The notes under the pieces are model-generated. The model searched no databases. It was not told the origin of the DNA and worked only from the letters and a program-made list of their open reading frames with translations. Shown piece after piece: positions 12,050 through 23,096 of a stretch of 64,000 bases of DNA. This DNA is from Adiantum capillus-veneris (lineage: Eukaryota > Streptophyta > Polypodiopsida > Polypodiales > Pteridaceae), in NCBI GenBank assembly GCA_014529385.2, contig CM043943.1:104754355-104818354 (forward strand), in the 5' to 3' direction. Each line of letters begins with the position of its first letter. Position 1 is the first letter of the stretch. Made by a program: the position numbers and the translations under genes.

Positions 12050-12465
12050 GGGAGCATGACGCCTTCAACTTGACCTTGGATCTACTCACAACTTCATATC
12101 AATGGAGTTGGCCACTAGTTTGGGCATTCAAGCTTTTGAGATGGGAGATACTGTAACTGCCGATGGAGCTTTCAAGGGATAGCAAGCCTCTGTCACTCCC
12201 TTGATTGGGAAGTTGAGGATTCATGTCCAAATCTACGCCGACAAAGAAGACTTTTTCATCTCTCCTCTCCAACATAAGGATGTTATCCTAGGGGCACCAT
12301 GGTTCAACCGCATTGCTGTCAACATGAATTTCTCTGAAAGGAGAATCTACTTCACCTACATGGAAAAGAGCATGTATATAGATGCTAATGAGTCCGGTCG
12401 TACTATACCACTTGTAAACTCACCTGCTTTTGATAAGTCAATGAAAAGCTCCATTTCTGCGTAAA
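12050..12465 (+). pseudogene. Retropepsin of element B with altered active site
   Basis: The frame LDLGSTHNFISMELATSLGI is the N-terminal hairpin of a Ty3 protease. The family has D-S-G or D-T-G here; this copy has D-L-G, so the active-site loop is damaged though the aspartate remains. The C-terminal half is open at 12201-12464 and holds DVILGAPWF, the conserved second hydrophobic hairpin. A stop at about 12181 separates the halves. Confidence 0.85.
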
Positions 12466-12599
12466 AGAGTCTCTAAATGATGCTAATGTTTTACCAAAAC
12501 AAGATGATAGGAATCAAGAAGAGTTAAACTTGTCTAATTTTCTAAATGGATTCCAAGATGTTTTTATCGATGATATCCCTATGGACTTACCTCAAAAAC

Positions 12600-13334
12600 G
12601 AGGGGATGATGACCATTGAATTGAGCTCCTATCAGGAAGCTCACCACCTAACAAGCCTCCTTATCAAGTTTCCCAAGCTCAATAAGAGGAGGTCATGATG
12701 CAAGTACAAGAATTGGTAGACAAAGGGATGGTGAGGCCTAACTCCTCTCCCTTTTGTTCTCTAGTCCTTTTAGTGCAAAAGAAGATGGTACATACCGTAT
12801 GTGTGAGCTCTAAACCATATCACTATCAAAAACAGATTTCCCGTACCGCGGGTAGAAGATCTATTTGATAAGCTACAAGGTTGGACCTATTTTAGTAGGA
12901 TTGACCTTAAAAATGTCTATCATCAATTAAGGATAGTGAATGAAGATATCATAAAGACCACGTTTCATACAATGTTTGGTCTTTATGAATATCTAGTCAT
13001 GCCTTTTGTCTTGACTAATGTACCGGCGACATCCAATCGTTTAATGGAGAAAATATTTAGACCCCACCGCAAGTTCACTAGAGTGTTCTTTGATGATATC
13101 ATCATCTACTCCAAGTCCTTGGAGGAGCACAAGCAACATCTCAGGTAAATTTTCAAGCTTTGAGGGAGAACAAGCTTTTTATCAATAAAAAGAAGAGTAA
13201 ATTTTTCCTTCAAGAGATTCAATACTTAGGTCATACTATCTCTCAGGATGGTATCTGTATGGATCCAACTAAGTTGGAGGTAATAAAATCATGGCATATC
13301 CAAGGAAAGTACATGAGCTAATAAGCTTTATTGG
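12600..13334 (+). pseudogene. Reverse transcriptase of element B
   Basis: Fragments give PPYQVSQAQ, the palm blocks DLFDKLQG and YFSRIDLKNVYHQLRI, then TFHTMFGLYEYLVMPF, and the catalytic box as VFFDDIIIYS (xxDD, with both aspartates present) at about 13081-13110. Stops lie near 12682, 12812 and 13146. The C-terminal connection is cut by the 61-bp duplication at 13335. Confidence 0.9.
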
Positions 13335-13456
13335 TATGTGTACATACTATAGATGCTTCATAGCAAAAATCTCTCAAATAGTAGGACATCTATAGTATGT
13401 GTACATACTATAGATGCTTCATAGCAAAACTCTCTCAAATAGTAGGACCATTACAT
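13335..13456 (+). repeat. 61-bp tandem duplication inside pol of element B
   Basis: TATGTGTACATACTATAGAT starts at 13335 and again at 13396. The two 61-bp copies are nearly identical over their first 54 bases. Because 61 is not a multiple of three, the duplication shifts the RT/RNase H frame. It is specific to this copy as far as the window shows. Confidence 0.93.
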
Positions 13457-13935
13457 GACTTAACAAAGAAGAACGTTAAGTACTCATGGACTGCTAAAGA
13501 GCAAAATGCTTTGACACACTCAAAGAGAAGCTTACCTCCCGACCAGTGCTTATGCTTTTGGATCTCTCAAAGCCATTTGAGGTCCAATGTGATGCTTGTG
13601 GTGATTGCCTTGAAGCAGTCTTGCTTCAAGAAGGGCATGCCATAGCATATGAGAGCCGAATGCCAATGAACCAGTCTTGGGCATATACGAAAAAGAGCTT
13701 TTAGCTATTCTACATTCCCTAGACACATGGAAACACTATCTATTGGGGACTCCATTTATCTTGCGAACGGACCACCAAAGTTTCAAGCACTACATGATGC
13801 AAACCAAGCTTTTTGACAAACAAATGAGGTGGGTAAATTTTATTTTGTAATTTGATTTTCATATATTGCTGGTAAGCATAATTAAGTGGCCGATGCACTT
13901 TCACAACGACCAAGAGTCAAAGTGGTGTCTATAGC
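13397..13935 (+). pseudogene. RT connection and RNase H of element B
   Basis: After the duplication the frame resumes with YYRCFIAKLSQIVGPLHDLT, the usual RT/RNase H connection, then FEVQCDA- and KELLAILHSL-like RNase H blocks split over frames, ending in HN.VADALSQRP at about 13880-13912, the canonical RNase H C-terminal signature. At least four interruptions. No catalytic competence is expected. Confidence 0.85.
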
Positions 13936-14039
13936 AACTCATAATGATCTATCTTCTATGATAGATGAGTATGCTATTGACCCTGACTTAAAGACATAAT
14001 GTCAACCTTTGCATTGGGAAACAAAGAAGAATCATTCAC

Positions 14040-15080
14040 CTTGCAGGATGGTTATCTTCTCCATGGCAAAAGGACCCACTCCCTCGTGAGAAAGTCATGT
14101 AGGAATCCCATGCTCCCTCCTTTGTGGGACATAGAGGCATTAAACCTACTCTTCAAGGAGTAGAAACATACTTCTATTGGCCTACCATGAAAGTAAACAT
14201 ACAAGAGTATATTTCAAAATGTGTGGTGTGCAAAAAGACCAAGTATGATAGAGGGAAGCAACCTGGGTTACTCCAACCCTTGCCAATCCCTAATTTACCA
14301 TGGGAGAGTATATCCATGGATTTTATCTTTAGATTACCTAAGTCTATCCATGGGAATACAAGAATATGGACAATAGTTGACAGGTTTAGCAAGCAAGCAC
14401 ACTTTATTCCTGTCAAAAAGACTATTAAGGCACACCAAATGGCGACTCTCTTCATATCACAGATTTTCAAACAACATGGATTATCAACATCCATTGTGTC
14501 AGATAGAGACCCTAGAATGACCAGTAATTTCCGGAAAGGTCTCTTTGAAAATCTAGGTACAAGATTGAATTTCTCTTTGGCCTATCACCCACAAACGAAT
14601 GGCCAAAGTGAGGTAGCCAATCTTACAAATTCTTGATCTACTAAAGACTTATGCTACATAAGTAGATCAGCGTTCACAATGGGAGAAGTACTTACCCCTT
14701 GTAGAGTATGCATACAATAGTACTATTCATACTACTACGGTAAAGGCACCTTTTGAGATCATAGAGGGAAAACCTAAAAGTCCCTTGCTACTTAAAGTAC
14801 ATGGGAAGATCTTCACTGCTGATGACTATAGCCGTGACCTACAAAAATATTTCCAAAAGATTAAGGAGGTTATATCCATCTCTCAACAAGGGCAAAAGAC
14901 TGCTCCTGATAAGCACAAAAGTACCTTAACATTCAAGGAAAATGATTGGGTCTTACTCAAGTTTCCCAAGGCTTGATTGAGGCAAACAACGAGCAAAAAC
15001 CTATGGGTCATCAAAAGTATTATGCTAAATTAGCAAAAAGATACTATGGTCCTTTTAAAATCTTGAAGACAATCAATGAC
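14040..15080 (+). pseudogene. Integrase of element B
   Basis: The best preserved part of B. An open frame at 14124-14636 holds the H2C2 finger (GHRGIKPT...CVVCKKTK) and the catalytic core with all three DDE residues visible: D in SMDFIFRLP, D in IVSDRDPRM and E in NGQSEVAN. The next blocks (WEKYLPL-like) are frame-shifted. The linker with [11 protein letters not shown] and YYGPFKIL closes the domain near 15075. In a working element it would insert the cDNA; stops after 14636 rule that out here. Confidence 0.93.
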
Positions 15081-15365
15081 ATGGCTTATCAACTCAAGTT
15101 GCCCAACCATTGGCTCATACACAATGCTTTTTATGTGAGCCTACTTAAGCCCTACAAAGGAGACCTACCAAGAGAACCAATTATTGAAGACCCTCTAGAA
15201 ATTAAAGACCAAGAAGAGGTGCTGCAACCTGAAGCTATCCTTTGGCATGAAGACAAGGTACTACGACATGGTAAGATTATCCAATGATATCCTATTAAGT
15301 TCAAACATTATTCTTGTGAAGATGCTAGATGGATGCAATGAATACACCTTAAGGATAGTATGAAC
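15081..15365 (+). pseudogene. Integrase C-terminal tail and chromodomain remnant (element B)
   Basis: The open frame to 15287 runs [20 protein letters not shown], a standard junction in chromoviruses, then [20 protein letters not shown], a stop, and KFKHY.CEDARWM. The last part has the spacing of a chromodomain (aromatic cage region and the acidic-ARW block). Chromodomains of such elements guide insertion to modified chromatin. Two stops break it. Confidence 0.75.
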
Positions 15366-15750
15366 CTTGTCAATGGTTTCAATGCTACATTAGAGTAAGC
15401 AAATGTACACGTTTCTTTTAAATGATCAATGATTTTGTCTTATAAGACTAATTATTTTTTTATTGTGCACAAGTTTAAGTAGTATGCATGCGTAGAATCA
15501 TGTTTGTGTTGACGACGTCTCTCAAACACCAAGTAGAAATTGTCACTCTACTTTGGAACTATGATATGGACTAAAGAGCAGACATGCTTGCGCAATCTAA
15601 GTCTCCCAAGCCCCAAATGGATTAGTCATCCATCTTGGAATGATGTTGCAGGGTAAAAGGGATCCTCTACCTGCTAAGAAACATCAATTAATGACTAAGG
15701 ATTTATCTCTTCTACCTCATAGTCGAGGACGACTATGATTTCAAGAGAGA
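15366..15750 (+). other. 3' untranslated tail of element B
   Basis: Non-coding, similar to the tail of A at 851-1210. It ends in TTTCAAGAGAGA immediately before the TG of the F LTR at 15751, so F either inserted here or replaced B's own LTR. Confidence 0.65.
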
Positions 15751-16644
15751 TGTTAGTGGGTCGCCGCGACGGACGTGTGCAACATAGCTTTTTGTTACTA
15801 ACATATTGTCAATATGCAAGAAAGTGACTCGGGGTGGGGCACAAAGAATCAATGAGATTGTCAATCTCACCAAAGTGAGCCTAAAAGACTGTTCATACTT
15901 CTACAATAGCAAATTAACCACTTCCTAATCAGAAAATTAGTCTATGTCCAATCTCACCTCTCTAGATCATCACACCTTTTCGACATCCAAACGAATTCGG
16001 AATGCAACGAAACTTAAGGAGAGGCATTACAACACCTAAGGACACATTCCTACCAAATTTTGCAGTCATCTGGGAAGCCACATAAATCACAATCCATCCC
16101 AAACAATGTGTAGAACACTGACATAGAACTACACGGAGAGGTTCCCTTTAAGCGTAGAAACACTCTTCCAAGGTCAAAACATAAAAAAAACAACCATTTA
16201 ATCGATGCATTTTGCTCACAGACAAGATGTCACAAACCACGACAAAATTGAGAATGATTATACTTAGATTGAAGAGCCAGAGACAAGGAACACAATGTGC
16301 TATTCGGAATTGAATTCTGATTACCAAACAAGGAGAAAGATTGATTACAACTTGTAGCAGCAAGGCACCTCGTAGTCGACGTTGAATTACTTCCAAGATA
16401 ATGATAATGTATTTTTCAAAACTAAGGATTTTTACTTAAAAACTTGGGACTCTTTCCCACTACTATTTGGCCACTTACATGGTTTGTAGGCTCAGAGAGA
16501 CTAAGAGGGAATGATAGAGTATATTACAATTTGAGACTCATCATCAAAAAAATTACATAGCTTCTTTTGAAGAAATGATTGAGTACAACAAAGTTTGGTG
16601 TATATCCACCTTTTTAAGTGACGTTCTGGTGTGTCCACCAAACA
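15751..16644 (-). repeat. 894-bp 3' LTR of element F
   Basis: On the plus strand it begins TGTTAGTGGG and ends CCACCAAACA; on the minus strand it reads TGTTTGGTGG...CCCACTAACA, with the TG...CA ends and short imperfect terminal inverted repeat of an LTR. On the minus strand it is preceded by a G-rich polypurine tract (16645-16660) and an ORF stop, so it is a 3' LTR of a minus-strand element. The outer border touches element B. No second copy lies in the window. Confidence 0.78.
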
Positions 16645-17663
16645 TTCCCCCCTTCCTATTGATTGCACGTCCTTGTGCAATCTGCTTTTGACTGTCGCCT
16701 TAGTAGTTGATCAGCCTCTTTTCCAGCGTCCTAGTGAGTCGCTTGAATTTTTGTGCCCTTGCCTCCATCTCCATCTTCGTCGCCAGCTCTCGCAGCAAGG
16801 CACCTCGTAGTCGACGTTGAATTACTTCCAAGATAATGATAATGTATTTTTCAAAACTAAGGATTTTTACTTAAAAACTTGGGACTCTTTCCCACTACTA
16901 TTTGGCCGCTTACATGGTTTGTAGGCTCAGAGAGACTAAGAGGGAATGATAGAGTATATTACAATTTGAGACTCATCATCAAAAAAATTACATAGCTTCT
17001 TTTGAAGAAATGATTGAGTACAACAAAGTTTGGTGTATATCCACCTTTTTAAGTGACGTTCTGGTGTGTCCACCAAACATTCCCCCCTTCCTATTGATTG
17101 CACGTCCTTGTGCAATCTGCTTTTGACTGTCGCCTTAGTAGTTGATCAGCCTCTTTTCCAGCGTCCTAGTGAGTCGCTTGAATTTTTGTGCCCTTGCCTC
17201 CATCTCCATCTTCGTTGCCAGCTCTCGAAGCAAGGCACCTCGTAGTCGACGTTGAATTACTTCCAAGATAATGATAATGTATTTTTCAAAACTAAGGATT
17301 TTTACTTAAAAACTTGGGACTCTTTCCCACTACTATTTGGCCACTTACATGGTTTGTAGGCTCAGAGAGACTAAGAGGGAATGATAGACTATATTACAAT
17401 TTGAGACTCATCATCAACAAAATTACATAGCTTCTTTTGAAGAAATGATTGAGTACAACAAAGTTTGGTGTATATCCACCTTTTTAAGTGACGTTCTGGT
17501 GTGTCCACCAAACATTCCCCCCTTCCTATTGATTGCACGTCCTTGTGCAATTTGCTTTTGACTGTCGCCTTAGTAGTTGATCAGCCTATTTTCCACCATC
17601 CTAGTGAGTCGCTTGAATTTTTGTGCCCTTGCCTCCATCTCCATCTTCGTCGCCAGCTCTCTG
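16359..17663 (-). repeat. 435-bp tandem triplication spanning LTR, polypurine tract and ORF end
   Basis: AGCAAGGCACCTCGTAGTCG starts at 16359, 16794 and 17229, giving three units of exactly 435 bp with only a handful of differences. Each unit holds 286 bp of F LTR, the polypurine tract, and about 149 bp of the end of the F ORF including its stop. Only the third copy is joined to the full ORF and only the first to the full LTR. Confidence 0.97.
17515..17530 (-). promoter_or_regulatory. Polypurine tract of element F (also at 16645 and 17080)
   Basis: The minus strand reads AATAGGAAGGGGGGAA directly before TGTTTGGTGG. Such a tract primes plus-strand cDNA in LTR retroelements. The triplication gives three copies 435 bp apart. 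Confidence 0.75.
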
Positions 17664-19693
17664 AAAGGATTATTGCTGAGAGTGCTCTAATACGCTATAT
17701 TCCGATCTAGTAAATCTTTGGTCATGGGATTAAAGATGGAGGAGTCGACTTCAAAGAATCCTGTCATGAATGCCTCCTCAAAAGTTTGCATGCAGTGGGA
17801 GGGCAAGAACATGACTCTTGCATACAATCCCATGATGACGTTTTGCTGGGAATCTCTGTTTCCATATTCCAGCACAACCCTCTTGTGCCTTGCACAAAGA
17901 CCTGCCAAGAATGCTCCGCTGCTTCTATATCATTGAATGCCGTAATGCAAGTGATTAGCATCTTTGCAATTTTCACTAGCATCTGGCATGCAAGATCTGG
18001 TATCTCCTTCATCATTTTGGTGACTCCTTTGAGCGTCTGAAGCATATAATTTTTTGATGGAAGAAGGTTATTGCTTGGCTTGGTTATGAGACTGGGTAGT
18101 TTAAAACTCATGGTTTTTTGCTTTGCCATGAATAAAAGCTTTCCTAGGATCGCCGTCTGTTGATGGGACAATAAGTTGGGTCGATTTGGAGATGTTGTGG
18201 AGCATTTCTATAATAGGTTTCATCGATCGGGCACTGCTCAAACCATTTCATTGTCCAGATTGATTGATTTTCGATGATCATTTGCATCTGTATGGAAGTG
18301 ACATGGAACATCCCTATAATCTCCTTTTTGGCTGGGCTCAAGGGCAGGTAGCATTTTTCTTTTCCATAAGAGAGCCTCCTACCTCATTAGTGGTAGTGCG
18401 ATCATCTCATGCCTGAGGTTTTTCACCACTTTGTCTCATGAGTGACTCCAACACCTTGAGCTCATATTACAGATATACTTGTGTGAAGGGTCTTTGACTT
18501 CTGAGATCCACCACTGAATTTCATACTTTGCAGTATCTGAGATGGATGTCATGGATGGATCTTCAGATTCATGCATTGCTGTTTTTGTGCTTGTACCTGG
18601 CATATTTACATGGTGAGCTTCAAAAGTGAATTGTTCTAGTCCTTTTGTTTGTTTGACTTCCACAAGGACTGTTTGTACTGGCTTCATCTGTGTTGCCCTT
18701 AGAGCATTCAAATCTTCCTTTGCCTTTGCCAGTTGCTTTCTCATATTTTCAATTTCCTCATCTTTAGCTTTTTGCAAAGCTCTATGCCCTGCTGTCATAA
18801 TTTTTCTATTGTACTTCTTGAGCAAGGGCATCCTTTAGATCCTGGACCTCTTTTGTTAGCGAGGTCGGTTTAGCTGTTACGCTTGTACAACTTGGCGTTT
18901 CTTGCAAGGCTAAAGGCTGGGTCAAAGTCTTGCTGAGCACTACATAAGATTCTTGTAGCTTCTCATTCTGTTCCCTTTCCCTGACTAGCTCTTCCTCTAG
19001 TCTTTGTTGCTCAACCCACAGAGTTGTGTTGGATTCATTAAATTGTTGGACTTCTTTGTAGTCGTATGCAACATTTTTCTGTTCTCTTTGTAACTCTGAT
19101 TGGAGTTGCAGTTGGACTTTTTGCAGCTCCTCAATTTTGATTTGCAGCTTCAGTGCTGCTTGTGGACGCTTTTGTGGCCTCTTTCCTTGTGTCTTCTAGC
19201 TCTAGTCCATGCAGGTTGTAGAGAGATATTTGGCATTGAAACTGGAGCTTGATCTGGCCCAAATGTGCATCAATGTCAAAGGACCTAATCATTTGTGATC
19301 CCTCCTCTACTACAGCTTGCGAACAAGGCGACCTTGGTTGTTTTTGACTTCTTTGGCCCTGGTCAGAAGTACCACATCATTCATCCTTTTTACTTTTGTT
19401 ATCTCTACTTCACGAGCATGCAAAACTGTAGTGATTTTTGGTAGTACTATCTCTTTTTCTTGAACTGCCTGCTTTAGTAACAACACTTTGTCTGTCGTTT
19501 GTTTTAGAAGATCCATGGACTCTTCTCTTCTTTTTGTTTCAGCCTTTGAACGTAGCTTTTCCTCTTTTGGTGATGGAAAGTTATCTTCTTGTTGGTCAAG
19601 GTTGTCCTCATCACCTTCCCCTTCTTGGTTTTTTGTTTTCTCCCCTGACTTGGTATATGTAAGAGCGGTGGTAATGCGTGTGCTAGTCTCCAC
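17570..19693 (-). pseudogene. Coiled-coil ORF in envelope position of element F, decayed
   Basis: I do not recognise the family. Reading the minus strand from 19693, frames broken by shifts and stops give an acidic/basic N-terminus, then long heptad-like Glu/Gln/Lys/Leu stretches (about 19310-19560, 18850-19150 and 18680-18831, for example IENMRKQLAKAKEDLNALR). A more globular C-terminus follows (EIQWWISEVKDPSHKYIC; EAFMTGFFEVDSSIFNPMT) and the stop at 17570. The polypurine tract and LTR come 40-55 bp after that stop, so the ORF is the last gene of an LTR element, or the only gene of a non-autonomous one. It could be an extra Gag-like or env-position ORF, or a captured host coiled-coil gene. 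No transmembrane segment is obvious. Chromovirus pol lies directly upstream in the same orientation. Confidence 0.6.
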
Positions 19694-19779
19694 CCACCCG
19701 TGCTATCTTATAGCCTCCCCCTAGCGTACACACTGTCTGGCCGTGTCGGTGGCCTTGCCCATAGGACTATGTCCTTACA

Positions 19780-20110
19780 TTACCCCCCCCTTGGAGAATC
19801 ATTTTTGTCCTCGAAAACGAACGTAGGAAAACGTTTCTTGAGTGCGGAGACATTCTCCCATGTAGAACCTTCTTCAGGTCTATCTAGGCATTTTACCAAC
19901 ACCTATCGTCTGACATGATTTCTGGTGCGAAGCTCATGAGAATCCAAAATCTTTTCGGGCTCATGAGGAATGCTTGACGGTTCGATAAGGTCAACTAACA
20001 CACCTGTGTCAATGACATTATCATTCTTTCCTAACTATTTTTGTAAACGGCTAACATGAAAAACAAGATGAGCTTGTGAGTGCTATGGGAGAGCTAACTT
20101 ATAGGCCACT
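19780..20110 (-). pseudogene. Chromodomain and pol end of element G
   Basis: Minus-strand reading gives LDSHELRTRNHVRR, a stop, VLVKCLDRPEEGSTWENVSA and FPTFVFEDKNDSPRGGN. The LVKW-like strand, the STWE block and the FEDK tail are those of a chromovirus chromodomain. The SPRGG codons overlap a G-rich run (19782-19794) that would serve as polypurine tract, and TGTAAGGACATAG follows on the minus strand as a possible LTR start at 19779. Confidence 0.82.
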
Positions 20111-21180
20111 TGACCTATATATTTGAGAATGGTAAACGGTCCACAATAGCGTGGTGAAAGTTTAGCAACTTTTCCCGTCTTCAGACTTTTTGAATGCTCC
20201 AGGACTTTGAGGAAAACCTTGTCTCCTTCTTTAAAAGTAGCAAGACGACGATGCTCATCTCCATACTTCTTATATCGATCTTGAGCTTGCTTAACAATCA
20301 ATTGAGCAACTCGAAGCATGTCAAAATGGTCTTGGAGAAAATCCTTCACTTGTTGTATCTTCTCCTTAGCCAACCCCACCGTAATGGGTGATCTAGGTTA
20401 AAATCCATATAAAAGCATTAATGGACTAAACTCTGTAGTCACATGCTTTGAACTATTATAAGAAAATTCCAAGATAGGTAAGTAGTCTTCCCAATTGGTT
20501 TGCTTCTTGCTAATGTACGCTCGTAGCATATCCTCTAGCACTTGATTAACTCTTTCTGTTTGACCATCTGTTTCTGGATGAACAGCTGTACTTAGATTAA
20601 GTTTAGTTTTCAACTTTTGCAACACAGCTCTCCAGAAGTGATTATCGAACTTTCGATCTCTGTCACTAATGATACTAGCTGAAAGACCGTGGAGTTTATA
20701 TATATGCTCTATAAATAGACATGCTAATTCCGGTGTCTTAACCGTAGTCTTAGTGGGAATGAGTCGACCCATCTTTGTGAGACGGTCTACAATTACCCAA
20801 ATGGCATCACGACCAAGATTTTTAGTAGTAGTCCTACTACAAAATCCATAGAGATATCCCACTTACCTTGTGGAATCTCTAAAGGATGTAAAAAGCCACC
20901 TACCTTAAGGCGCTCTGCCTTATTAACTTGGCACTATTGGCAGTTTAGTATGTACTCTTGAGCATCATGATGTAAGCCCGGCCAATAAAATTGCTGTTGA
21001 ACTAAGGCCTACATCTTACGAATAACTGGATGACCAACACTTGGACTATCGTGACACTCAAATAAGATTTTACGCCTAGTGTTTGAGTCCTTTGGCACAC
21101 ACACTCTACCTTTGTGGAGTAAGTAGCCATCATCAATGGAAAAATCTTTCCATCACTTAAGCTCTTCCTGAGTAGGGTGG
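20083..21180 (-). pseudogene. Integrase of element G
   Basis: Two long open stretches, 20398-20862 and 20083-20379, plus a decayed zinc-finger part at 20870-21130 (H.SPSVGHPVIRKM and C..CQVNKAE pieces). Core residues are visible: D in SMDFV-like and IISDRDRKF, and E in DGQTERVNQ. The C-terminal region keeps KEGDKVFLKV and LSPRYCGPFTILKYIG, the beta-barrel ahead of the chromodomain. Few interruptions, so it is younger than B. Confidence 0.92.
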
Positions 21181-21184
21181 AGCT

Positions 21185-22072
21185 CTATGTGTTGGAGTTT
21201 CTATATGCGCGTGCAGAGACATGTTGATCTGGCTGTTTAGAGACATATGAGTGTGAGGGATCCGTTTTTAAAATTGCACTCCACACTTTAGCATATGATT
21301 GATCTTGCGCACACTTGCCACATAATGACTCCAAAAATCCACTCCTTAGTTCCGTGAAAGCAAGTGAATTAATCTGAGGCATCCGACTTAGTGCATCCGC
21401 TACTACATTATATCGCCCCTTGCAATATCGTAGCTTACAATCATAATCTTGAAGTATTTCTGCCCATCTAGCTTTACGGCCCTTCAAGTCCATTTGAGTA
21501 GTAAACCATTTGATACTCTCATGGTCAAAAACTACTTCAAACTCAGCACCATATAAATAGTGTCGCCACTTTCGTAAAGCGTGAATTATGGCATAGAGCT
21601 CTCTCTCATAAACAGAATAATTCTGTTGAGCTCTATCTAACTTTTTACTTTCAAAGGCTATAGGACTTCCCTCCTGGAGAAGTATCACACCAATGGCTTT
21701 ATCACTAGCACCAATCTCTACCACAAACAGCTTAAGTGGGTCGATGATTGCTAGGATGGGAGCAGTGGCTATAGCTACCTTGAGATGTTCGAAACTGCAT
21801 TTTTGGGCTTCTTCCCAAGAAAAGGTCTTACCTTTTGCTTTAAGTTGATCCGTCATAGGAACAGTGATTTTGGCATAGTCACGGATATAATTTCGATAAA
21901 ATTCAGCCATGCCTAAAAATATTTGAAGCTCCTCAACCATGTTGGGATGTGGCCATTGAAGAGTGGCAGCGACCTTGTCAGTGTCCATCTTGATGCTAGA
22001 ATAAGAGATCACATGACCGAGGTAATGTATCTCTATTTTAAAGAAATTGGACTTTCTTTGCTTAGCATACAC
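21185..22072 (-). pseudogene. RT connection and RNase H of element G
   Basis: One open frame of 295 codons. It has YLGHVIS near the start, then the connection ALRKWRHYLYG and RNase H signatures. The usual DASDKAIG reads GASDKAIG (first catalytic Asp lost) and the TDHESIKW block reads FDHESIKW. VVADALSRMP closes the domain. It overlaps the upstream frame at 22033-22072, so one frameshift separates it from the RT core. Confidence 0.93.
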
Positions 22073-22615
22073 GCGTGAGCTTGTAGCTGTTCGAACACTA
22101 ATCGTAAGTGTTCTATGTGTTCATCTTCAGTCTTATAGTAAATGAGAATGTCATCAAGGAAAACCACAACAAATTTTCCAAGATAGGGACATAAGACACT
22201 TTCCATGAGTGTCATAAATGTAGCAGGAGCATTGGTTAGACCAAATGGCATAACCAAAAATTCAAAATGCCCGAACCGTGTTTTAACTGCAGTTTTGGAG
22301 ATATCTTGTAAAAGGATACGCACCTGGTGGTATCCTGAACGAAGATCTATCTTTGCATAGTATCTTGCCCCATGGAGTTGATCAAACAACTCATCTACTC
22401 TTGGTAGAGGATACTTTTTATTGATGGTTATGGCGTTTAATCCGTGATAATCTACACACATGCGCATAGTACCATCTTTCTTTTTTACCAATAGAGTTGG
22501 TGATGCCCAAGGCGAAGTGCTAGGTCTAATGAAACCACGGGTGAGGTAGTCAGCCAACTAACTCTCAACCTCCTTGCTTCTTTAGCACTCATATGATAAG
22601 GTGGTTTACTCAGAA
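22033..22615 (-). pseudogene. Reverse transcriptase core of element G, 5'-truncated
   Basis: Open frame of 174 codons: [66 protein letters not shown] and the catalytic box [10 protein letters not shown] (FLDD). A frameshift near 22555 precedes the pieces KPPYHMSAKEARR at 22565-22610. Beyond 22615 similarity ends abruptly; protease, Gag and 5' LTR are missing. Confidence 0.94.
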
Positions 22616-23022
22616 AAAGAAGCGTTCTCCATTCCTAGAGTTGATAGAGAAATAGATAGACACTCGAAACTCATGAAATATCTCAAGTTTTGGGAGGGAA
22701 GGCCATATTCTCATGTTTAGAGATGATAGAGTTCCTGTGGCTTATGTTTTTGGAGGGAACACTTGTAAGTTGGCATTTCAAATCATTAGTCATATGGTTA
22801 GTTGGATTCCTGACAAGAGGATGAAGGTAAGAATGATAAAAGCGGTGGCTACCTACCAAAGAATGTCATTTTGGCTTTTTGTTTGTGCAAAAAAATATCA
22901 CATAAAATGCACAATTTAACATTTTGATTTTTTCTCTCTAAGATGACGTGGAACATCTTACAGGGCCCAAAAGTAATCCAACTTTCTCCTAATGATTAAA
23001 CCTCTCCGTTTCACCTCTCCCC
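22616..23022. other. No recognised feature
   Basis: About 400 bp beyond the truncation of G. The open stretch 22713-22919 (68 codons) resembles nothing known to me. It ends at the (GT)n tract. Confidence 0.5.
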
Positions 23023-23028
23023 TTGTGT

Positions 23029-23094
<66 letters not shown>
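23023..23094. repeat. (GT)n microsatellite
   Basis: Alternating GT over about 70 bp with one early interruption (GTATGTGT). Confidence 0.98.

Positions 23095-23096
<2 letters not shown>

Larger units (their letters stand above)
10481..15750 (+). mobile_element. Decayed chromodomain-type Ty3/gypsy retrotransposon (element B), internal region
   Basis: Domains occur in the order primer site, Gag, zinc knuckle, protease, RT, RNase H, integrase, chromodomain remnant and 3' UTR, all on the plus strand. This is the standard Ty3 order, with a chromodomain marking a chromovirus. Many stops and frameshifts, a 61-bp duplication and an altered protease active site show long inactivity. It is related to element A at the left edge. 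The 3' end abuts the LTR of element F at 15751. I found no matching LTR pair, so 5' and 3' LTRs are missing or unrecognised. Confidence 0.9.
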
